Shown: in pieces, positions 1 through 8,595 of the stretch
Position numbering within the stretch: position 1 is the first letter of the stretch
Layout: every line of letters begins with the position of its first letter
Source: Bacillota bacterium
GTDB taxonomy: Bacteria > Bacillota > Clostridia > Oscillospirales > Ruminococcaceae
Assembly: GCA_023439835.1 (NCBI GenBank)
Contig: JAEXUW010000005.1
Location: 1-64,000, forward strand
Length of the DNA stretch: 64,000 nt
Direction: 5' to 3'
Program-made: the position numbers and the translations under genes
Notes under the pieces: model-generated
Database searches by the model: none
Seen by the model: the letters and a program-made list of their open reading frames with translations, nothing else
What the model was told of the DNA's origin: nothing

Positions 1-22
1 TAACCAACTGAACTACCAGGCC
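1..22 (-). tRNA. tRNA, 5' part only, probably tRNA-Asp
   Basis: On the minus strand this is the 5' acceptor and D-arm start of a tRNA (GGCCTGGTAGTTCAGTTGG). The rest lies beyond the left edge. The sequence resembles Firmicute tRNA-Asp 5' ends, but the anticodon is outside the window, so the identity is an inference. It lies 4 bases after the tRNA-Val CCA end and should be on the same transcript. Confidence 0.75.
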
Positions 23-26
23 ATTA

Positions 27-102
27 TGGTGGGAACAATAGGGCTCGAACCTATGACCCTCTGCTTGTAAGGCAGATGCTCTCCCAGCTGAGCTATGCTC
101 CC
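27..102 (-). tRNA. tRNA-Val (anticodon TAC)
   Basis: This 76-nt minus-strand tRNA has an encoded CCA end. The acceptor stem pairs GGGAGCA with TGTTCCC, with discriminator A. The anticodon stem TCTGC/GCAGA encloses the loop CTTACAA, giving anticodon TAC, which reads GUA and probably other Val codons. The T-loop GGTTCGAGCC is intact. It is the first gene of a tRNA operon that continues past the left edge. Confidence 0.96.
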
Positions 103-132
103 GCACCATATTCGTCTTTAGCGACGATATTT

Positions 133-161
133 ATTATACAACATCCCAAGAAGAATGTCAA
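133..161 (-). promoter_or_regulatory. Consensus promoter of the tRNA operon
   Basis: The minus strand carries TTGACA (156-161), a 17-bp spacer and TATAAT (133-138), both perfect sigma-A consensus hexamers. The expected start is about 25 bases upstream of tRNA-Val. It lies just beyond the hslO stop codon, so the tRNAs are probably transcribed independently of the hslO group. Confidence 0.9.
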
Positions 162-177
162 GCGTTTTTTGATGTTT

Positions 178-1047
178 TTATCTGTCTTTCAAAGATAATA
201 TTTCTTCTGAGGAAAACTTATAGTTCTTCCCACAAAAATGACAGTTAACCTGAGAAACTTCATCCTTCGCCATGTCGGAAAGATCACTTGAACCAAGGCT
301 GATAAGCGCCCTCTCAACCCTCTCGCGAGAGCAGTCGCACCTATATGAAACCTCAAAATCATCAAGAACATTAGACTCAAGTCCATCAAGAATTTTCAAG
401 CCAATCTCCTCGACCGTCATTCCGTCAGAGAGCATTTTTGTCACTGAGCAAGCTTCTTTTATATTCTTTTCAATAATCTCAATTACGCTGTCACCAGCAA
501 ACGGAAGCACCTGAATTAAATATCCGCCAGCCTGACTGACCGATAAATCAGGATTCACAAGAACGCCAAGTGCGCACACCGACGGAACCTGTTCGCTTGT
601 CGCAAGATAATTTGTGACATCTTCAGCGATTTCACCCGAGACAATCGGCACCTGCCCTGAATAAGGCTCTTTTAAGCCGAGGTCTTTTATTACTGATAGC
701 GTTCCGTCCGTTCCGACTGCGCCGGCAACATCAAGCTTTCCCGATGAATTCAGAGGAATTTCAACAATAGGGTTTTGAACATATGCCTTTACATTTCCAA
801 AACTGTCTGAAACCGCAATGAGCGTTCCGGCAGGGCCACCGCCGTTCATTCTGACAGTAATTGTATCGTCGTTGCCTTTTAGGCCAAATCCCATCAACGA
901 AGCTGCCATTGAAAGCCGCCCAAGCGCCGCCGTAACAACCGCAGATGTGCCGTGGATTTTCTCAATTTCACCGACAATGTCACGTGCTTCAATAGCACTA
1001 GCGACGACAGAAGCGTCCTTGCTGATTGTTCTGATTATTCTTCCCAT
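178..1047 (-). CDS. hslO: Redox-regulated chaperone Hsp33
   Basis: Cytosolic holdase chaperone activated by oxidative unfolding. The 289-residue length is normal for the family. The zinc-binding redox switch is complete: Cys237 and Cys239 (CDC) and Cys269 and Cys272 (CHFC) near the C terminus. The N-terminal part has the Hsp33 core with a GGGPAGT segment. The start lies 4 bases after the stop of the methyltransferase gene upstream, so the two are co-transcribed. The ribosome site is weak (AAGG about 13 bases upstream), suggesting translational coupling. The identification rests on the four-cysteine pattern and overall similarity. Confidence 0.95.
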   Translation of the reverse strand: MGRIIRTISKDASVVASAIEARDIVGEIEKIHGTSAVVTAALGRLSMAASLMGFGLKGNDDTITVRMNGGGPAGTLIAVSDSFGNVKAYVQNPIVEIPLNSSGKLDVAGAVGTDGTLSVIKDLGLKEPYSGQVPIVSGEIAEDVTNYLATSEQVPSVCALGVLVNPDLSVSQAGGYLIQVLPFAGDSVIEIIEKNIKEACSVTKMLSDGMTVEEIGLKILDGLESNVLDDFEVSYRCDCSRERVERALISLGSSDLSDMAKDEVSQVNCHFCGKNYKFSSEEILSLKDR

Positions 1048-1051
1048 AAAT

Positions 1052-1801
1052 TTATCTTGCCTTTCTTGCTACAAAGGTAATTTTCTCGCTGTTATCATTA
1101 AAAGGGCACGTTGTCATATAATCATATGTTGCCAAAACCTCAAAGCCTGCTTTCTCAAGAGAGGCTAAAATTTCATCAGCGTCATAGGCTTTTTCAAAAA
1201 ATCTCTCACTGCTCCTCTTATAACAGCCGTCTATACACTCAAAAAAAGTCAGAGAGATATCAACTCTGCTGTCTTTCTCGGAATATTCATTTTCCCACAC
1301 GCAATATACTTCAGGTGTGTCATATAAAAATATATTATCCGAAAGTACGTTTCTATGCTTGAAAATAGTATTCATATCAAATATAAAAAGCGCATCGGGG
1401 TTTGAAAAAAGCGATACTCTCTCAAACACTCTCTGAACTGAGCTCATACCATCGAGGTGGTTTAAGCTGTCAAGGGCGCAAATTGTCACGTCAACAGTCC
1501 CGAACATATCAAGCCTTGTCATATCCTGACAAAGATATTGAACGTCCAGTCCGCTCTCTATCTTTTTATCAATCGCAATAGACAGCATTTCCTGAGAAAA
1601 ATCAACGCCGATGACATCAAAACCAGCTTCCGACATTTTTTCAGAAAGACTCCCCGTCCCGCAGGCTAAATCAAGAAGAATGCCGTTTCTTTCACCGCCG
1701 AAACGCTCTATAATTTCAACATAATACTCCGAGTGCTTTTTATAATCAATATTTGAAGTGAGATTGTCATAAAAACGAGCAAATGCCGAATATCTACTCA
1801 T
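1052..1801 (-). CDS. Class I SAM-dependent methyltransferase
   Basis: A 249-residue protein with the Rossmann methyltransferase core. Motif I is LLDLACGTGSLSE near residue 43, followed by an acidic end of beta-2 (GVDFS) and motif CALDSLNHL around residue 110. Similar proteins sit next to hslO and a TrpR-like regulator in other Clostridia; the substrate is unknown. Its start overlaps the stop of the TrpR-like gene by 8 bases, so translation is probably coupled. It could act on a small molecule or a tRNA base; the sequence does not decide. Confidence 0.85.
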   Translation of the reverse strand: MSRYSAFARFYDNLTSNIDYKKHSEYYVEIIERFGGERNGILLDLACGTGSLSEKMSEAGFDVIGVDFSQEMLSIAIDKKIESGLDVQYLCQDMTRLDMFGTVDVTICALDSLNHLDGMSSVQRVFERVSLFSNPDALFIFDMNTIFKHRNVLSDNIFLYDTPEVYCVWENEYSEKDSRVDISLTFFECIDGCYKRSSERFFEKAYDADEILASLEKAGFEVLATYDYMTTCPFNDNSEKITFVARKAR

Positions 1802-2093
1802 CAGCCTTATTTTTCATCCTGTCGAAAATCACAGCATACCCGTCACTGCCGTAATTTAATGTGCGATTGACACGGCTGATTGTCGCTGTGCTGGCACCCG
1901 TTACGCTGACAATATCGCTGTAAACATGATGCTCACTAAGCATTTTTGCAACCTGAAGTCGCTGTGAAAGTGCCTTCAGCTCCAGCACGGTGCAAAGATC
2001 CTCAAAAAAATTATAGCATTCCTCAATTGATTCAAGGCATAAAACCGCCTTAAAAAGATCGTCAAGATTTTTATCCTTCAGCTTGCTGTTCAT
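1794..2093 (-). CDS. YerC/YecD-type TrpR-like regulator
   Basis: A 99-residue helical protein of the TrpR superfamily (YerC/YecD branch). It contains a helix-turn-helix segment (VYSDIVSVTGASTATISRV, about residues 56-74) that closely matches the TrpR DNA-reading region. The effector of this branch is not established and it is not assumed to sense tryptophan. It is first in a three-gene unit with the methyltransferase and hslO. Its own promoter contains a perfect 14-bp palindrome between -35 and -10, consistent with autoregulation (inference). Confidence 0.85.
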   Translation of the reverse strand: MNSKLKDKNLDDLFKAVLCLESIEECYNFFEDLCTVLELKALSQRLQVAKMLSEHHVYSDIVSVTGASTATISRVNRTLNYGSDGYAVIFDRMKNKADE

Positions 2094-2147
2094 ATTAAAA
2101 CTTCCCCTTTCGGCAATATAGCGGACTAAAGCGCTATCTTCATTGAT

Positions 2148-2176
2148 AGTTTAACACATTACAATGTGAAAGTAAA
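2148..2176 (-). promoter_or_regulatory. Promoter with palindromic operator for the yerC-like operon
   Basis: On the minus strand -35 TTTACT (2171-2176) and -10 TAAACT (2148-2153) are 17 bp apart. The spacer holds the perfect palindrome CACATTACAATGTG at 2155-2168. A palindrome in this position is where a repressor would block RNA polymerase. The TrpR-like gene directly downstream is the obvious candidate ligand, but this is inferred from position only. Confidence 0.6.
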
Positions 2177-2189
2177 GAGGCAATTTAGC

Positions 2190-3488
2190 TTAAACGTCGT
2201 TTTTCATTATATCATCATAGGTTTCACGCTTAACAGCTAGCTTGATTTTCCCCTTATTTAGCATGACCACAGCCGGCGACGGAATCCTATTATAATGCGA
2301 AGCCATTGAATAATTATAAGCCCCCGTCGAAAGTACAGCTAGAATATCATCAGGCTCAGGCTTTTGAATCATCACATTTTCACCAAGCAAGTCACCGCTT
2401 TCACAGCACTTCCCTGCGATAGTTGCTTTAAAGTTTTTTTCTTCTGACGCCTTGTTAGCAATAATCATATCGTACTTCGCCTTGTAAAGGGCATACCTTG
2501 GGTTGTCGCACATTCCCCCGTCAACTGAAACATAGGTGCGTACACCCGAAATCTCCTTAACAGAGCCGACTTTATAAAGGGTAAGCCCCGCCTGACCGAC
2601 AATTGAACGCCCCGGCTCTATAATAATAAACGGCGGCGTAATGTCGAGCGCCTTACAGGTTGCAAAAACAGTTTCTGAAACCTTTTCCATATACGAATCA
2701 TAAGGCGGGGGATTGTCATCCGGTGTATATTTTATTCCAAAACCACCACCCAGATTAAGCTCAGACATTTCATAAGAAAGCTCTCTTTTCACTCTGGCCA
2801 TAAGCTTTAGCATGACGTGCGCCGCATGCTGAAATGGCTGAATGTCAAATATCTGTGAGCCGATATGACAATGAACTCCCCTAAGTGTCAGATTTTCAGC
2901 GGCAATAGCCGCCTTTATCGCATCAAAAGCCTCGCCTGTTTCAAGCGCAAAGCCAAACTTGCTGTCGATTTGACCTGTCTTTATGAATTCGTGTGTGTGA
3001 GCGTCAATTCCAGGCTTAATTCGAAGCATTATGCCGACATTCTTCTTTAGCTTTGAAGCAAGCAGTGAAAGCCCTTCAAGCTCTGTAAAATTATCAACGA
3101 CGATTCTGTCAACACCGTATCTTATCGCAAGGGTTAGCTCATCCTCTGTTTTATTATTCCCATGAAAGCATATTCGATTTGTGGGGAAGCCCGCACTTAT
3201 CGCCGTGAAAAGCTCGCCCCCCGAAACAACGTCAAGTCCCATACCCTCTTCATGCATAATCCGGCAAATTTCCTTACAGCAGAAAGCTTTGCTCGCGTAG
3301 CATACAAGTCCGTTTGAATTATAGTATTTTTCAATTGACGACTTGAAGCTTTTACAGCTTTCGCGAATAAGCTCCTCGTTCATTACATAAAGAGGAGTTT
3401 TATAAACCTTGACAAGCTCCGCCGTATCAATTCCGCCGACTGTCAAATTACCGTTCTCATTTATTCCGAGATTATCATTTAGAAGCAT
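2190..3488 (-). CDS. lysA: Diaminopimelate decarboxylase
   Basis: PLP enzyme converting meso-diaminopimelate to L-lysine, the last step of lysine synthesis. Family signatures seen: the PLP lysine segment CYASKAF, HCHIGSQIFD, the glycine-rich GGGFGIKYT and EPGRSIVG, plus CESGD near the C terminus. The frame is open upstream to 3545, into the upstream GTPase gene. The start chosen is ATG at 3488, preceded by AGGGG at 7-base spacing, giving 432 residues, the usual length. It follows ysxC and is probably on the same transcript. Confidence 0.95.
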   Translation of the reverse strand: MLLNDNLGINENGNLTVGGIDTAELVKVYKTPLYVMNEELIRESCKSFKSSIEKYYNSNGLVCYASKAFCCKEICRIMHEEGMGLDVVSGGELFTAISAGFPTNRICFHGNNKTEDELTLAIRYGVDRIVVDNFTELEGLSLLASKLKKNVGIMLRIKPGIDAHTHEFIKTGQIDSKFGFALETGEAFDAIKAAIAAENLTLRGVHCHIGSQIFDIQPFQHAAHVMLKLMARVKRELSYEMSELNLGGGFGIKYTPDDNPPPYDSYMEKVSETVFATCKALDITPPFIIIEPGRSIVGQAGLTLYKVGSVKEISGVRTYVSVDGGMCDNPRYALYKAKYDMIIANKASEEKNFKATIAGKCCESGDLLGENVMIQKPEPDDILAVLSTGAYNYSMASHYNRIPSPAVVMLNKGKIKLAVKRETYDDIMKNDV

Positions 3489-3522
3489 ATTGAAACCCCT
3501 GTTCATATTAGTATGTTGAAAA

Positions 3523-4113
3523 TTAAATTTCTTCCTGTGAAACATCTTCGATTATTGAACGTATTTCGTCGACACCCTCACCTGTCTGCGCCGAAAACTG
3601 AACGATTTTTATATCATCATATGCTAAAAGCTCATCCTTGAGTGCCTCAAGACGCTTAGCCCTCTCGTTATTTGAAAGCTTATCAGCCTTTGTCAGCACA
3701 ATAACAAATGGAATTTCACTTTCAATAAGAAAATTCACCATCATTGTATCGTCTTTCGTAGGCGGATGACGCATATCAATCAGCTGAAACAACAGCACAA
3801 GCTGTCTGTCAGAATGAAAATAACCCTCAATAAGCCTTCCCCAACGTTCCTTTTCACTCTTTGAAACCTTAGCATAGCCATATCCGGGAAGATCAACAAT
3901 ATAAATATTCTCAAGTGAGAAAAAATTAATTGTCGCTGTCTTTCCGGGCATTGAGCTTACTCTTGCCAAAGACTTTCGGTTTAAAATTTTGTTAATTAAT
4001 GAGGATTTCCCGACATTGGAACGACCGGAAAAAGCAATTTCAAGACGCTCAGACGGGGGAAGCTGTGAAAGCTTCCCAAATGAAGTATAAAATTCAGCCG
4101 TATTGAAATTCAT
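3523..4113 (-). CDS. ysxC: Ribosome-biogenesis GTPase YsxC/EngB
   Basis: Small Ras-like GTPase needed for late 50S subunit assembly. All G motifs are visible: G1 GRSNVGKSSL (about residue 30), the G2 threonine in GKTATINFF, G3 DLPGYGYA, G4 LTKADKL and G5 SAQTGEG. At 196 residues it is full length. It sits 19 bases downstream of lon, the lon-ysxC order known from Bacillus and many Firmicutes. Confidence 0.97.
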   Translation of the reverse strand: MNFNTAEFYTSFGKLSQLPPSERLEIAFSGRSNVGKSSLINKILNRKSLARVSSMPGKTATINFFSLENIYIVDLPGYGYAKVSKSEKERWGRLIEGYFHSDRQLVLLFQLIDMRHPPTKDDTMMVNFLIESEIPFVIVLTKADKLSNNERAKRLEALKDELLAYDDIKIVQFSAQTGEGVDEIRSIIEDVSQEEI

Positions 4114-4131
4114 ATACCCTCCCGTTTTCTG

Positions 4132-6546
4132 TTATGAACGGATTATCATATCTCCGCCCGTTTTCTTAATTAATCCTGCCTGAAATTCGTCATGCGGATT
4201 ATCAAGCGGTTTGACAAGCGCTTCGTCAAGAACCTCTTCAAGAGTTTCTGCATATACAAATCTAATTGATGCCTTGATAATCTCATCAACCTCGTCAAGA
4301 TCTGACTTGTTCGCTTTAGGAATAATAACCGTCTTAATCCCTGATTTATATGCCGCCATTGTTTTTTCACGAAGCCCGCCAATAGGAAGAACCTTTCCAT
4401 GAAGTGTAATTTCACCTGTCATAGCAACATCACTTCTCACAGGAATCAGTGAAAGCGCAGAAACAAGACTAGTCACAAGCGCGACACCAGCGGATGGTCC
4501 GTCCTTAGGAACAGCACCCTCAGGCGCATGAATGTGAATATCCTTTGTTGTATAGAAATCCTTGTCGATATTGTATTTTTCATAGACACTTCGGCAATAG
4601 CTTACAGCAATTCGAGCACTTTCCTTCATTACCTCGCCAAGACTTCCCGTTAGCTCAATTGTACCCTTTCCGTCTAAAATCAAAACCTCAAGCGGCATAA
4701 TTACGCCGCCGACCGAAGTCCAAGCCAAGCCGTTGACAACCCCGACAGAATCAGTGTCAAGAAAAAGATCGGGAAGGTACTTTCTGCTTCCCAGATATTT
4801 CTCAATGTTTTCGGGTGAAAAGACGATTTTTTTAACATTATCCTCAACAATTTCCTTAGCCGCCTTTCGACAAAGCGAAGCAATAGTCCTCTCAAGCGTT
4901 CTTACGCCTGCCTCGCGCGTATAGCTGTCTATAAGCATATAAACGCCGGTATCCGAAACCTTCATGTTCATGGCCTTTAGCCCGTTTTTCTTTAGCTGTT
5001 TTGGAATAAGATGCTTTTTCGCTATATTGAATTTTTCTTCTCTAGTATAGCTTGAAAGCTCAATAACGTCCATTCTGTCAAGAAGCGGCGGCGCAATAGT
5101 ATCTGTCGTATTTGCGGTTGTTATAAAAAGAACGTCGCTTAAATCAAAGGGAAGCTCAATATAGTGATCCCTGAAAGCGCAGTTTTGTTCACTGTCAAGA
5201 ACCTCGAGCATAGCAGAAGCCGGATCGCCTCTGAAATCGTTGCTCATCTTATCTATTTCATCAAGCAAAATCAGCGGATTTTTCGTTCCTGCCTGTTTTA
5301 GTGCAGTAACAATCCTTCCCGGCATTGAGCCGATGTAGGTTTTTCTGTGTCCTCTGATATCAGACTCATCCTTAACTCCGCCTAAAGAAACTCTTACATA
5401 TTCACGTCCAAGTGACTTTGCGACTGAGCGCCCGATAGATGTCTTTCCCACGCCGGGAGGGCCCACAAGGCAAATTATCTGCCCTTTTATATCGGGAGCA
5501 AGAGCACGCACAGAGAGAATTTCAAGTATCCTCTCCTTTACCTTTTTAAGGCCGTAATGATCCTTATCTAAAACTGCCTTAGCTTTCTTTATATCAGTCT
5601 TGTCCTTTGAAGACTTATTCCACGGGAGAGAAAGGACAGTATCAAGATAGCCCCTTATTACCCCAGCCTCTTGTGAGCTGGGCGGAAGCTTTAAAAGCCT
5701 GTTAGCTTCATAAAAGAGCTTTTCGTTAAACTCCTCAGAAACATTGAGAAGGTGAATTTTTTCGAGATAATCAAACACCTCATCTTGAATATCGTCATTA
5801 TCCCCAAGCTGACTCTGAATAATCTTCAACTGTTCACGAAGATAATATTCACGCTGGTTTCTGTCAATCTGCTCTGAAACCTGCTCATGAATTTGTTTTT
5901 CAATGCTCAGAACTTCAACTTCCCTAGTTAAAATTCTGATGAGCATTTTAAGACGCTCGGCAGTGCTGTTTAATTCTAGAAGATGCTGCTTGTCCTCAGT
6001 CATAAGTGTGACATTAAAAGCGATACTCTCAAAGAATTTCTCAGGCTCGTTCTCGCCGATAACCGACGCAAAAAGCTCTTTCGGCATTCTCGGCATAACC
6101 GAAACATACCGCTCAAAAATATCCTTTATAGCACGCATGAGTGCCGATACCTCAGTGTCGTCTGTTTGAACCTTCTTCGGTGACGGAATTTTTTTAATCT
6201 CGGCATATAGCTCATTTTCATTTACCGGATCAAGCTTGACAAGGCGTGCTTTATAAAGCCCCTCCACAAGAACACGTGTAACATTATCAGGGGTTTTAAT
6301 AATCTGCTTAATTTCGGCAACAACACCGATTTTTGAAACATCCTTATATTCCGGATTCTCAATAAAAACATCACGCTGAGTGACGAGAAAAATCTTTCTG
6401 TCGCCGTTAATTGCTGATTTCAAAGAATTAACCGACCTCACCCTTGCAACATCAAAGTGCATTACCATCTTTGGAAAGATTACTAGATCCCGCATCGCAA
6501 GAGCAGGCATATATATGCTTGATTTAGTTTCTGTAATTTTTTTCAT
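4132..6546 (-). CDS. lon: ATP-dependent protease LonA
   Basis: Cytosolic AAA+ serine protease of 804 residues. In order it has an N-terminal LON substrate domain (about 10-205), a coiled region, an AAA+ ATPase with Walker A GPPGVGKTS (about 363) and Walker B LILLDEIDK, and a C-terminal protease domain. The catalytic dyad is visible as Ser685 (PKDGPSAG) and Lys728 (GGLREK), spaced exactly as in characterised LonA. It has its own promoter after the clpX terminator, with ribosome site AGGAGATATAG before ATG. It precedes ysxC. No heat-shock CIRCE element was seen in the gap upstream. Confidence 0.98.
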   Translation of the reverse strand: MKKITETKSSIYMPALAMRDLVIFPKMVMHFDVARVRSVNSLKSAINGDRKIFLVTQRDVFIENPEYKDVSKIGVVAEIKQIIKTPDNVTRVLVEGLYKARLVKLDPVNENELYAEIKKIPSPKKVQTDDTEVSALMRAIKDIFERYVSVMPRMPKELFASVIGENEPEKFFESIAFNVTLMTEDKQHLLELNSTAERLKMLIRILTREVEVLSIEKQIHEQVSEQIDRNQREYYLREQLKIIQSQLGDNDDIQDEVFDYLEKIHLLNVSEEFNEKLFYEANRLLKLPPSSQEAGVIRGYLDTVLSLPWNKSSKDKTDIKKAKAVLDKDHYGLKKVKERILEILSVRALAPDIKGQIICLVGPPGVGKTSIGRSVAKSLGREYVRVSLGGVKDESDIRGHRKTYIGSMPGRIVTALKQAGTKNPLILLDEIDKMSNDFRGDPASAMLEVLDSEQNCAFRDHYIELPFDLSDVLFITTANTTDTIAPPLLDRMDVIELSSYTREEKFNIAKKHLIPKQLKKNGLKAMNMKVSDTGVYMLIDSYTREAGVRTLERTIASLCRKAAKEIVEDNVKKIVFSPENIEKYLGSRKYLPDLFLDTDSVGVVNGLAWTSVGGVIMPLEVLILDGKGTIELTGSLGEVMKESARIAVSYCRSVYEKYNIDKDFYTTKDIHIHAPEGAVPKDGPSAGVALVTSLVSALSLIPVRSDVAMTGEITLHGKVLPIGGLREKTMAAYKSGIKTVIIPKANKSDLDEVDEIIKASIRFVYAETLEEVLDEALVKPLDNPHDEFQAGLIKKTGGDMIIRS

Positions 6547-6601
6547 CTATATCTCCTGTTACAAATAAAATGTTGAATTACTCAATTGTATATTCTTATT
6601 T

Positions 6602-6630
6602 ATTATACCGCAAAAAAGCAAAAATTGCAA
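6602..6630 (-). promoter_or_regulatory. Promoter of lon
   Basis: The minus strand has TTGCAA (6625-6630), a 17-bp spacer and TATAAT (6602-6607), a good sigma-A promoter. It lies between the clpX terminator and lon. Neither the inverted repeat of a CIRCE site nor the tandem repeat of a CtsR site was recognised around it. Confidence 0.8.
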
Positions 6631-6646
6631 GATGGTTAAAAGACAG

Positions 6647-6672
6647 AAAAAACCTCCGGTAATTTCCGGAGG
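6647..6672 (-). terminator. Rho-independent terminator after clpX
   Basis: On the minus strand a 7-bp perfect stem CCTCCGG/CCGGAGG with a 6-base loop is followed by six T. It begins about 20 bases after the clpX stop and separates the tig-clpP-clpX unit from lon. Confidence 0.88.
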
Positions 6673-6690
6673 ATTATTTCATTTCTGTTT

Positions 6691-7959
6691 TTAAATAGCT
6701 TTTTTAACCGTTTTCTTCTTCCCGAGTGTGATAATAGGCTCAGCGCCTGTTTTAACACAGTCCTCGGTGATTCTGACAACCGCAACCTCAGAATTAGACG
6801 GTGACTCAAACATAACGTTCAAAAGCACATTTTCAATGATTGAACGAAGTCCTCTAGCACCTGTTTTCTGCTCAATAGCCTTCTGAGCGATCGCTTTTTT
6901 TGCATCATCATCAATGACAAGCTCAATTCCGTCATATGAAAACAGCTTTTCATACTGTTTAATAAGCGCATTCTTAGGCTCTGTGAGAATCTTGATAAGT
7001 GCTGTCTCGTCAAGCTCCTCTAAAACTGTAATAACAGGCAAACGCCCTATTATTTCAGGAATAAGCCCGAACTTAACCAAATCTTGAGGAACAACCTTCT
7101 TCATGATGTTTGACTTTAGCTTATTATCATCCTTGAGCTGACCGCCGAAGCCGAGAGAAGATGAATCAGTTCTTTTCTTTATTGCAGCTTCAAGCCCGTC
7201 AAAGGCACCGCCGCAAATAAATAATATATTTTTTGTGTTAATTTGAATAAATTCCTGATGCGGGTGCTTTCTTCCGCCCTGTGGGGGAACATTTGAAACA
7301 GTGCCCTCGATTATTTTTAATAAAGCCTGCTGAACTCCCTCACCGCTGACATCCCTGGTAATTGAGGTGTTCTCAGATTTTCTGGCAATCTTGTCAATTT
7401 CATCAATGTAGATTATCCCGTTCTCAGCCGCTTCAATATCAAAATCAGCCGCCTGAATAAGTCTTAAAAGCACGTTTTCAACATCATCACCGACATAACC
7501 CGCTTCAGTTAGAGTGGTTGCATCAGCAATAGCAAAAGGAACATTCAGTATTTTTGCGAGAGTCTGAGCAAGAAGCGTTTTTCCGACACCGGTAGGACCA
7601 AGAAGAAGCACATTACTCTTTTGAATTTCGACATCGCTGTCAGTTTCGTTTGTTATGCGCTTATAGTGGTTATACACCGATACCGCAAGTGAAATTTTCG
7701 CCTGATCCTGACCGATAACATACTGATCTAGAACCTCTTTTATATGTGCCGGCTTTGTAAGCTTAAGTTCGCTTCCGTTACGATTCTTCCTGTTAAGAAC
7801 AGACGAGCCTGAAATGCCGTTTTGCTCCTCAAGAATTTCATAGCAGTAAACCACACATTCATCGCAGATATTAACGCCGGGGGCAGAAAACATATTCTTG
7901 ACCTTGCTTTCCGACTTCCCGCAAAAGCTGCAGCGTTTTATTGTGTCATTCCCAGCCAT
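6691..7959 (-). CDS. clpX: ClpX, ATP-binding subunit of ClpXP
   Basis: AAA+ unfoldase feeding proteins to ClpP. The N-terminal four-cysteine zinc finger (CSFCGKSE and ICDECV, within residues 11-38) is the ClpX substrate/adaptor domain. Walker A is [13 protein letters not shown], Walker B is IIYIDEIDK, the ClpP-docking loop is IGF-like (LGFGGQ), and the sensor-2 segment GARGLRS is present. Its 422 residues are normal. It follows clpP by 13 bases and ends at a strong terminator. Confidence 0.97.
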   Translation of the reverse strand: MAGNDTIKRCSFCGKSESKVKNMFSAPGVNICDECVVYCYEILEEQNGISGSSVLNRKNRNGSELKLTKPAHIKEVLDQYVIGQDQAKISLAVSVYNHYKRITNETDSDVEIQKSNVLLLGPTGVGKTLLAQTLAKILNVPFAIADATTLTEAGYVGDDVENVLLRLIQAADFDIEAAENGIIYIDEIDKIARKSENTSITRDVSGEGVQQALLKIIEGTVSNVPPQGGRKHPHQEFIQINTKNILFICGGAFDGLEAAIKKRTDSSSLGFGGQLKDDNKLKSNIMKKVVPQDLVKFGLIPEIIGRLPVITVLEELDETALIKILTEPKNALIKQYEKLFSYDGIELVIDDDAKKAIAQKAIEQKTGARGLRSIIENVLLNVMFESPSNSEVAVVRITEDCVKTGAEPIITLGKKKTVKKAI

Positions 7960-7972
7960 TGTTCACCTTTCC

Positions 7973-8560
7973 TTATCGTTTTGTAATCACCTTATCAATC
8001 AAGCCGTATTCACAAGCCTCAGAAGCCGACATAAAGTTATCTCGGTCGGTATCCTTCTGAATTAATTCAATCGGCTTTCCTGTATTTTCACTTAAAATTC
8101 TGTTTAAATTCTCTCTGGTTCTTATAATATGATCCGAGCGTATCTTTATATCGGTCGCCTGTCCTGACAGACCGCCTGAAATAAGCGGCTGATGAATCAT
8201 AATTTCACTGTTCGGAAGAGCAAAGCGCTTTCCCTTTGCGCCCGATGAAAGCAAAAATGCGCCCATGGATGCCGCAAGACCAATGCAAATTGTTGAAACA
8301 TCACACTTTATATACTGCATGGTGTCATAGATTGCCATTCCGGCAGTAACAGAGCCGCCGGGGCTGTTAATATAGAGATTTATATCCTTTTCGGGGTCCT
8401 GTCCCTCCAAATAGAGAAGCTGTGCGACAACAAGACTAGCTGTAACGTCATTGACATCCTCTGAAAGCATGACAATTCTGTCATTTAATAGCCTTGAGAA
8501 AATATCATAGGAACGCTCGCCTCTGCTGGTCTGTTCGATAACATAAGGTACCAAACTCAT
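7973..8560 (-). CDS. clpP: ClpP protease subunit
   Basis: Serine peptidase forming the tetradecameric proteolytic chamber used by ClpX. Catalytic Ser98 (GLAASMGAF) and His123 (MIHQPL) are visible, and the catalytic Asp lies in the segment [10 protein letters not shown] (residues 169-178). The start is ATG at 8560, preceded by GGAGGGG at 6 bases. The frame is open five codons further (8575), but that would bury the ribosome site. This gives 195 residues. It lies between tig and clpX, a classic arrangement. Confidence 0.97.
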   Translation of the reverse strand: MSLVPYVIEQTSRGERSYDIFSRLLNDRIVMLSEDVNDVTASLVVAQLLYLEGQDPEKDINLYINSPGGSVTAGMAIYDTMQYIKCDVSTICIGLAASMGAFLLSSGAKGKRFALPNSEIMIHQPLISGGLSGQATDIKIRSDHIIRTRENLNRILSENTGKPIELIQKDTDRDNFMSASEACEYGLIDKVITKR

Positions 8561-8595
8561 AATTAACCCCTCCAAAAATCATATTTTGCGATAAA

